64,000 nucleotides of DNA from Dryas octopetala. Taxonomy: Eukaryota > Streptophyta > Magnoliopsida > Rosales > Rosaceae. Both the position numbers and the translations under genes were made by a program. The stretch spans positions 248,001-312,000 of the forward strand of contig OY992835.1 in the NCBI GenBank assembly GCA_963921425.1. Reading direction: 5' to 3'. The first letter of the stretch is position 1. Each line of letters begins with the position of its first letter. Of this stretch, positions 57,011 through 64,000 are shown piece after piece. The notes beneath the pieces were generated by a model. That model ran no database searches. It had not been told where the DNA came from and saw only the letters and a list, made by a program, of their open reading frames with translations.

Positions 57011-57113
57011 TTTTTCTTTTTATTTTTTTTTAATTTAGAGGAATCGAACCCTTGATCAATCATATTCCTAATCCTTTACTCACTCACCTTCACCGCTTGG
57101 GCTAATCCCAAAG
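57011..57113 (-). mobile_element. tRNA-derived SINE
   Basis: On the minus strand it begins 'gggattagcccaagcgg', which contains an RNA polymerase III A box ('tagcccaagcgg'). About 45 bases later comes a perfect B box ('ggttcgattcc'), and it ends in an A-rich tail. A 13-bp target duplication, ccaacctca(t/c)ctt, lies at 56998-57010 and 57114-57126. Confidence 0.85.
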
Positions 57114-57126
57114 CCAACCTCACCTT

Positions 57127-57480
57127 CTTTCTCTCAAATACGATTCACCAAACAGCTTTCTAGTGCCACCAGAACTATTTTCCTTATGGCTTTGACAAAT
57201 CTGATTCCTCTATTGCTTTTCATGCCTTTCCCTCTTCTGGAGCTTCTCTATGTGCTCCAAACATTAGCCACCTTGTAGTGTCAAGTTTCCAATTATAAAC
57301 TCTTGTGTCAACAGATATGCCCTTCCTTGGTTAGATTTTCTGCAATTTTCTCGATGGCTCTTTTCGATCTCCACTAACATTTCTTCCTTCTCAACCCCAT
57401 GTCGTTAACCCAATCATTATTGCTTGGTATCACACAAACCAAACTATGCACCTAGTCAGAGGGGACATACTAAGCGTTAC
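57127..57480 (+). pseudogene. Decayed Ty1/copia gag
   Basis: Pieces of a copia gag N-terminus can be read with several stops: 'ISHLVVSSFQL', 'FCNFLDGSFRSPLTFLPSQ' and 'VNPIIIAWYHTNQTM'. They correspond to the family's 'L....Y..W......L....FLDGS...P' and 'NP....W...DQ' blocks. With the LTR-like sequence at 56620-56785 this is the 5' end of an old copia element, into which the SINE inserted. Confidence 0.6.
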
Positions 57481-57699
57481 CCCTCAAAATGCATATCTAT
57501 ACAAAAACATAGACGAGAAAAAAAAAAAACCACAATAAGAAAACAATGAAACCTGCAATGCAAATACAAAATAAGTCTATGAAAATTGAATCCTGCGCTT
57601 CTTCACAACATATAAATCTTTAATTACTGAATCTATATCTATACTATCAGAAAGTTCTCTTTCAATGTTAAGAATCATACAATCATCAAGAAACCCCTT

Positions 57700-59990
57700 C
57701 TCTATCTTGTTTTAAAGCAAAGTTTTAATAATCTTCAAAGATAAAAATGATCGTTCCGTTGTTGCAGTAGAAACATGAAGAGTCAACGCTAGACAAATCA
57801 ATCTATAAACCATGGGGACGTATGCAAACTTTTTTGTTACAACTAATTGCTGACATAAATCAGAAACAAAAGATGTATTATGGAATTTGGGATCAGAACA
57901 TATGTCTATCTCATAAAATGCACATTTCATTCTTAAACCAAGTAACTCAACTGGAGTGAAATCTTGAGGGTAGAACTTCGTAGCAAGATCACATATATGA
58001 TCATTATTAAATGATCTAAAATTATCACGAGGATCCAATGATGAGCTAAGAGTAAGAAGTTCCACTGTAAGAGGTGTAAATCTAGTATCTAACTCCACCA
58101 ACTGAAAATCTATAACAGCATAAAATACATTTACACGATAATAGTGCTCAACTATTATAGAATTCATTTGTTGGTAAGAACGACCTATACCCACCCTATA
58201 AGAAGCACCCAAATTAGGCATAACAATGTCATGTAGTTCACAAAATGATTCCACACTTTTTTAAAAAGTATCTCATCCATTTTCTCTCAACTATTGGAGA
58301 AATACTTTTGTTGTTGAAACAAAATTCAAAGCATTTATGATGTTTTGAGATTTGTTCTAGAATGCTTAAGAAAGAAAGTTAGTGATTTTCATAACCTTAT
58401 TCAAGAAAAGCAAGTTAAACACAAAACCAAAAGAGGTCATCCTATTAAGAAGACTATTGGCTTCCCCACACATATCTTCGTTGATTCCACTTATAAGCAT
58501 TCTTTGAAGCATTGTACTATTGGAAGAAAATAACTCAATCAACCTTCTACTAGAATGAAAATGAGACCCCCGAGTAGCCCCGGCTCTTGACAAAGCACAC
58601 ATTTGATTTTTCACTGTACTTATCTCAATCAACCAACATCTAACAAATCTTGAATTTCATTTTGCCGAATAGCTTGTAATTCACAATGACGCTTGGCAGA
58701 AAAATCAACGAAATTTACAATGAAAGTTAGCATAGAATAAAAATATCAAACATCACGCACACCTTTAGCTGCAGCATTTAAAATTAGTTGAAGACGATGA
58801 GCAAAACAATGTAAATAATAAGCATATGGACAATTTTGAAAAATAATGCTTGTAACCCGTTCCATGCCCCATGCATATTGTTAGCACCATCATATCCTTG
58901 GCCACACATATTTTGCACTTGAAGATTGTAACTAGCAAGAACCTTGAATATCTCTTTTTTAAGAATTATGGATGTAGTGTTGGGAACACTCACAATGACA
59001 AAAAATCGTTATTGAATAAGGCCATCACCATCAACAAACTTTAAAATAATAGTCATTTGTTTCTTACTAGATACATCAACCGATTCATCAACAAGAATAC
59101 AATATGGTTTATCCCCAATTTCATCACGAATTTTCTTCCTCACATTGTTAGCCATAATTTGTAAGATTTCCTTTTGAATTCCAGATGCAATATATATACA
59201 TAGCATTTTGGGGAGCATTCTCTAAGACAACATTTGCAATATTAGTATTCAATTTTGCAAAAATTTTAACAAGTTCAATGAAGTTGCCTCAAATGGATGA
59301 GCTACTAGCTTCATTATCACCTTTAAAAGAACATCATTGATTTGCTAGATGCCTACAAGCCTCTATTGTGGTCCTAAGTCGCAACCGGTTTCGCTCCACT
59401 TGTTGCAATGATTCTTTATTCATTTTTACATCAATATGTGCAGAGGGGTTTCTCAAGAGATCCATTTCTGCATATTTCTATGATAAGTTGAGTCTACAAC
59501 CCCTAAATGCTTAAGGACACCACATCTACTCCTGTCGTTAACCCACTTTCAATTTTGAAACCCCTCCATAGTAAATGTTGGATGAGAAGGTGGATTAGCA
59601 TAAAAAAGGAAGCAAGGAAATCAAAATGCCTTGTCACTATTAATTGAATATTCAAGCCAAGGCCACTGAGAATATCAATAAGCTTGAAATCGACGCATTT
59701 GTCGTCCATCAAAAGAGGAAGAGTATTCTTTTAATTTCGGTTGCCATGGTCCTAAGTGCATATAGGCTCTTCGAATATTATCATGTTCATTAATAGAATA
59801 CTTCCATATTGCTTTATGTAATTCTAGATCACGTTCAAGAGCACTTGTAGTAATCTCAATATTTGGATCCAACTCGATTTTTTGAGTCTCAACTCCTTCA
59901 CTTTGAGACTCATAATCACAATCAACTCCTTCACTTTGAGACTCATAATCACAAATTGGTGCAGATGAAAAAAAGTCGTTTGTCTTCTTA
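57700..59990 (-). pseudogene. hAT-type transposase (ZMYM1/TTF-like), degenerate
   Basis: Minus-strand blocks follow the order of plant 'zinc finger MYM-type protein 1-like' hAT transposases. 'LHKAIWKYSINEHDNIRRAY' and 'GPWQPKLKEY' (about 59690-59830) are followed by a TTF-type block with 'RHFDFLASFF' in a shifted frame. Then come 'NVRKKIRDEIGDKPYCILVD' with 'ESVDVSSKKQM' (about 59050-59160, first catalytic region) and 'NMCGQGYDGANNMHGAWNGL' (about 58850-58920). Last is the C-terminal dimerisation block 'LICLALTLHVSTATTERSF' (about 57740-57800). Several frameshifts and stops, including TGA for conserved Cys and Trp codons near 59560 and 59620, make it non-functional. A 33-bp tandem repeat (59890-59955) duplicates 11 codons near the N-terminus. 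Confidence 0.82.
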
Positions 59991-60739
59991 AAAAGTAGAA
60001 CATATAACTAGAAGGACTGTTTCAATAGTGGTATCCAAAATGCCAAACCTTCTTGCACCAGCTCTTTAAAGACAAAACATTGTCTTAGTGTATGTCCCAC
60101 GACTTGTGGAACCACAGTGGGCATGATTTCATTCTTGTAACGGGAGTGAGTGCACCGCAAGACCATACATAATAAGAAAAAATATTTTTGGATGATTTGA
60201 CATTATAAACTAGAACCTATGGTAATATATTATAAACATGACATATAAGGATATTCTACAAACAAAATCACACAATATCAACCTATTTTTCTAGCAATAT
60301 GCAACTAGATTTTAATATTGAAATTTAGAGTTTACTTGGTTTCCAAACTTGCACTTTCAATAATTGAGATTGAAATTAAAAGCGATCCTACATCAACAAG
60401 TTACACGAGTTTTCCTTGAGTTCCTGAATAACTTGGATAATCAAATATTAATTCTCATTTAATTTTACAAACATTTAAGAGTAAATTAGAAATACCACAA
60501 CTATTGCATAAAAATTGAATCCCTAAATGGCTAAGAGAATAAAATATATATAAGAGATTAAATAGATATATTAGTATTACCTTAGAGAGAGAGAATGACC
60601 ACTTACCAGTGATTGATGAAGAGAGGAAGAGCACTGAGTGGCTGCGTGAGACTAGGAGTAGAGAGCACTGCTCTTTTTTTGTTTTGTCAAAGCAAAATAG
60701 AGAGGAAACGACAAGGGGAGTTGGGGACAAACTACCAAG
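59991..60739. other. No gene seen
   Basis: AT-rich flank of the hAT pseudogene. Nothing recognisable apart from a purine-rich stretch at 60585-60720. Confidence 0.5.
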
Positions 60740-60925
60740 TGTTGTAAATACATTATTAAGTGTGGCTATTCCTGTAATTAGTTGTAGAGGCATACTAGTA
60801 AATGTACAAAACCCTAGTAAACCCTACCTCTATATAAGAATATTTATAAGATGAATGAAATAGATAGATCATATTCTCTCTGCCACTCTTTTCCACAAAC
60901 CTTATTTCCACATACTTTTACAACA
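60740..60925 (+). repeat. Short LTR (186 bp) of a retrotransposon
   Basis: Begins 'tgttgtaaatac' and ends 'acttttacaaca', giving an 8-bp terminal inverted repeat. It contains 'cctctatataagaat' as a TATA region. It is followed directly by a primer-binding-like 'ttatcagcacgaaa'. No second LTR in the window; the small size fits a TRIM or a short copia LTR. Confidence 0.65.
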
Positions 60926-60927
60926 CA

Positions 60928-60941
60928 TTATCAGCACGAAA
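60928..60941 (+). promoter_or_regulatory. Probable primer-binding site
   Basis: 'ttatcagcacgaaa' follows the LTR by two bases. This sequence type follows the 5' LTR in many plant copia elements. Confidence 0.55.
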
Positions 60942-61118
60942 AGCTCTAAGGATTATGGATTGCCAAACAAAAGAAGATCATCATTCAATCTGTTCTTCAA
61001 CCAAATAAGTTTTATAAAACAATTTTATATTCATGGTTATTTAACCTCGATTGCTTAAAAATCTCCATGAAGCATGAACCCTAAATCTATATGATTAATT
61101 TATTTGAGATTATATATT
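60942..61118 (+). other. Leader of the truncated retroelement
   Basis: 177 bp between the primer site and the MULE terminus. There is no gag start of any length, so the MULE at 61119 probably cut the retroelement here. Confidence 0.45.
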
Positions 61119-62665
61119 GAGCAAATTATACGTAGGTACCTCAAGTTTACCCTATATTTCAACTTAGTACCTTAAGTTCAAAAAGTTGCAAATTGGTACC
61201 TCAACTTTCATTTCGTTGCAACTGCATACCTCCATTAGGTTTTTCGTCTGAGAGCACGTTAACCACCTATATGGAACTGATACAGGCCACGCGGACTACA
61301 AAGCTGGTGCCGATGTGGCATCCCAAGATTGGTTCCCGCCCATTTGTGATGAGTCAACACTTTCCCTCTCAAACCATACTGCCAGGTCACCTGCCATATC
61401 ATTTAAAATAATATTTAAAAATGTTAAAAGTTAAAAATTGATTTGAAAAAAGCATGTTGTTGCTGGTGGCTTGGAAAAATGTGACATTGAAGACCCTTCA
61501 ACATCAAAAGAGCAGATCTAGAAGACTTACCCTTCTTCTTCTAGATCTAGGGCTTCATCTCTCTCTAAGTTATTTTTTATTTGGGTTTCATCCCCGATGG
61601 ATTGTGTGTCTTGCATGTGCGGCAGAAGAGCTTTACTCTTTACTGCCTGGACTGATCTAAATCCAGCGAGGAGATTTCTTCGATGTTCCAGATACGGGGT
61701 ATGTTGAGTTGGGTATTCAATATAGAAAAAAGGTAATGTTTTTTTGGTGTACAATGAGTCTTTTTCATTTTGATGCTCAATGTGCAGCAAGGAGGTTGTC
61801 AATTCTGGAATTGGGAGGATCCCCCGATGTGCGAACGAGCAAGGATTATAATACCTAGATTACTGAGGAAGTCTTCGATTGATAAGCCGAAATTAATCAG
61901 CTTCGAAGGAAGAACAAAATAGTTTGGGCGTTGGTGGTGTTTTCATATCTGATGCCGTTGTGGTTGTATGCCAGAACTTAAGAGTTTATGGGGTTTTATG
62001 GGTATAGTTAATTTTGGGCAGAGCTTAAGGGGTTGTTTTGTGGTTTGTAAGGGTATGGTATTTTTGGGTGGTATTGGTTGTTTTGGAAGTTTGTAAGGTT
62101 ATGCAACCCTTGATTGTTTTCACCCCTTACAGTTATTATGCCTTTATGCCTATGTAATAGTGGTTTGGAGAAATGAATTGACAAAGCTGTGCTTTTATTC
62201 TGATGCTTGGAAAGTTTACGAGTATGCACCATTTTATTTGATAATAGAATGAAATAATTGTCAAATGATTTGGGTGATTATAACAATTGTAAAATGAAAT
62301 AATAAAGACAATTGGAATACAATTGAACACCATTGATAATAAACAAAGGGATTTGGTTTCCCAAATATTCATTTTGTTGGCTAATATGAATTACATAAAT
62401 TGTTCAACCAACTTCACAAAAATGTCACTACCATAACTTCACAAAAGATTTTTGAAATATTTCCTAACTTCACAAATTGCTGTCCAAAATATTTCCAAAA
62501 TATTTCCCTACTTCACAAATTGTTGTCCTAATTGCAACAACTTCATCCAAAAACCAAAGTATGTCCAAAAATACAAAGTGGTACCAAAATCCAAAGTTTT
62601 AAAACCAAAGTACATCCAACATTTCTCAAAATACCAAAATATCTTTTGGCTGGACCCTTAACGAT

Positions 62666-62857
62666 TCACTGACCCTCTTGGGTTGCCGGTGGTGCACTTC
62701 CACTAGTGGCTTGAGATGACTGTGGTTCTTGAGCTGCATGTGAAGCTCTAGTTCTATTTGTTGGCCTAGTTGCTTGGGGATTTGTTCTCCCCCTAGATGA
62801 TCCCCTTGTCCTCAAGACTGGTTGTGCAGATGTGCCTGGCTCACCATCTGCTCTTGC
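62666..62857 (-). CDS. Possible last exon of the MULE transposase
   Basis: After an intron-like gap ending 'ttttcaatgcag' (acceptor at about 62858), a Ser/Thr/Arg/Ala-rich stretch of about 63 codons runs to a stop at 62666-62668. MuDR-type transposases often end in such low-complexity tails after the zinc knuckle. The donor would lie near 62952, but the main frame already meets a TAG at 62998-63000, so use of this exon needs a different frame or an earlier donor. Confidence 0.4.
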   Translation of the reverse strand, partial: ARADGEPGTSAQPVLRTRGSSRGRTNPQATRPTNRTRASHAAQEPQSSQATSGSAPPATQEGQ

Positions 62858-62997
62858 CTGCATTGAAAAAAAAAATGTGTTGGTCTCTGATGGAATAACA
62901 CAGTAGATCCCTAAACCCAAATAAAATGTATAACCCAACACAAGACACATACCTGAGAGTTTCCTCCCCTCCTGACCCTTGTTGCTGGTCCTGTTCT

Positions 62998-64000
62998 CTA
63001 TGGCAAATGTCTGTGGCAAGTCCTGGCATTATGTCCATGCCACTTGCAATTGCTATACTTCAATGATGTCTGCTCTTGTCTACCTAGGTTATTCATGTCA
63101 GCCAAGGGTTGTGTAGGCTCATTAGCAGACTTCTTTCTCTTCAATCTTGGCCTTCCTGGTTGCCTATTGTATTGGGGAGGATTTATTTGAACACCTTTAG
63201 TTGGGGGCCACATGCTCATACCATTCACTGGATTGATCAAACAAGTGTAAGCCTCCAAGTATTTGTCTTTGGTATAGTATGGGGCCACGTAGTCAAAATG
63301 TTTCATCCTCATTTGATTCATAACTGCCACTGCATGCAAGAAAGGGATCTCAGTCAGCTGAAATTTTCCACAAGCACAACTATGATTGTCCAAATCCACA
63401 ACAAAAATATTCCCTCTGCCAGCATCCACTTGATAACTACTTCCTCCATTCCAAGTGATCACACATCCAGCACATGCTACATTGTTGTCCTCCACTTTCT
63501 TTATAACCTTAGGACATATAGGTTTGTTAAAAGTCAACATCTTGTCTCTCCTTACTTGGATCCTTTTCATGAGCATTGTTCTAATCATCTCAAACATAGT
63601 AAGGATGGGCTTACTCGTAGCCTTTAAAATAATCGAGTTGAATGATTCACATATATTGTTTAAAAGCATATCACATTTGGGCAAAGTTTTAAAATGTGAC
63701 TTTCTCCAATGCTCAACAGGTCTCTCTTTCAACCAACTATGGGCAGAGTCAGAGGGCTTCCTAAGTTCCTCCATTGCAACTTTGAAATGTGGTACATTTG
63801 TTGCCCTAGCACATTTCCAGAGTGCATCCTTTAGAGCCTGACCCTTGTGCTCTTTGTTAAAGTTTGTGTACAGATGTCTAATACAAAATCTGTGTTCACT
63901 ATTGGGCAGTACTTCCTGTAATGCTGGCAATAAACCCTTTTATTGGTCGGTTATGAAAGTCCAACCATGGGAATTGACAATGTCCAAATCCTCAGCCAAC
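62998..64000 (-). pseudogene. MuDR-type transposase, C-terminal part, with one nonsense codon
   Basis: This is the C-terminal half of a Mutator (MULE domain) transposase. At the window edge 'DIVNSHGWTFITDQ' carries the family's 'F.TD..KGL' block, but the codon before 'KGLLPAL' is TAA (63940-63942) where CAA is expected. The frame then stays open for 310 codons. It includes 'HRFCIRHLYTNFNKEHKG' and 'NNICESFNSIILKA', the latter with the conserved Glu. A SWIM zinc finger follows ('SCACGKFQLTEIPFLHAV', pattern CxC...HxA), then a zinc knuckle ('YSNCKWHGHNARTC') with its first Cys changed to Tyr and the later Cys and His kept. The DDE N-terminal region lies outside the window. A single nonsense change suggests recent inactivation. 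Confidence 0.85.

Larger units (their letters stand above)
61119..64000 (-). mobile_element. Autonomous-type Mutator-like element, right end outside window
   Basis: The terminus 'gagcaaattatacgtagg' with 'tacctcaagttt' and 'ttcaaaaagttgcaaattgg' is of the same style as the ends of the MULE at 42242-43230. Its transposase is encoded on the minus strand from beyond the right edge. The first ~170 bp are the probable terminal repeat. 61440-62650 is non-coding or 3' flank of the transposase gene. Confidence 0.75.

Noticed and set aside
1-64000. CRISPR arrays, bacterial operons, rRNA or complete tRNA genes
   Set aside because: The direct repeats here are transposon subterminal repeats or microsatellites without regular spacers; no rRNA, and the only tRNA-like sequence is the SINE head.

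Overview
The window is nuclear DNA of a flowering plant, most likely a eudicot. It is AT-rich, the genes have introns with GT-AG borders, and the transposon families (CACTA, Mutator-like, hAT, Ty1/copia, Ty3/gypsy, LINE, SINE) are all plant types. No species can be named from the sequence. One host gene is clear and looks intact: a BRCA2 homolog on the + strand (43974-56158). I could follow it through 18 exons that sum to 3144 nt (1047 codons plus stop). Almost everything else is transposable-element DNA, much of it nested.

Layout. 1-9744: several copies of one repeat family that carries a plant-mobile-domain (PMD) gene. They include a very large inverted duplication (arms 1585-4778 and 4788-7918, 9-bp spacer) and a third partial copy (8026-9744). 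9745-21620: a diverged copy of the same family, split by a Ty1/copia element (10951-20610, TSD atata) that is itself split by a CACTA transposon (12986-19367, TSD aaa). The CACTA element carries fragments of a cellular DUF707 gene next to a Ulp1-type protease region, both on the minus strand. 22175-31830: old composite retroelement debris: a CACTA-like end, another PMD pseudogene, an antisense gypsy integrase, a gypsy gag, and a Sirevirus-like copia RT/RNase H followed by an envelope-like ORF. 33498-40250: another copy of the first repeat family, interrupted by a second CACTA-type element with tandem arrays (ending at 38302) and by a fold-back MITE (38956-39356).

42242-43683: two Mutator-type elements, each with a 9-bp target duplication, sit about 40 bp apart just upstream of BRCA2. 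43974-56158: BRCA2. Its intron 11 is swollen by a 1590-bp tandem duplication that contains a truncated LINE, and its intron 16 (3.6 kb) holds an older relative of that LINE. 56159-64000: an old copia 5' end with a SINE inside it, a broken hAT transposase (minus strand), a short LTR with a primer-binding site, and the 3' part of a Mutator-like element whose transposase runs off the right edge with one nonsense codon.

Only BRCA2 has a predicted cellular role: loading RAD51 during homologous recombination and meiosis. The rest records layered insertion, in which the order of events can be read from the target-site duplications.
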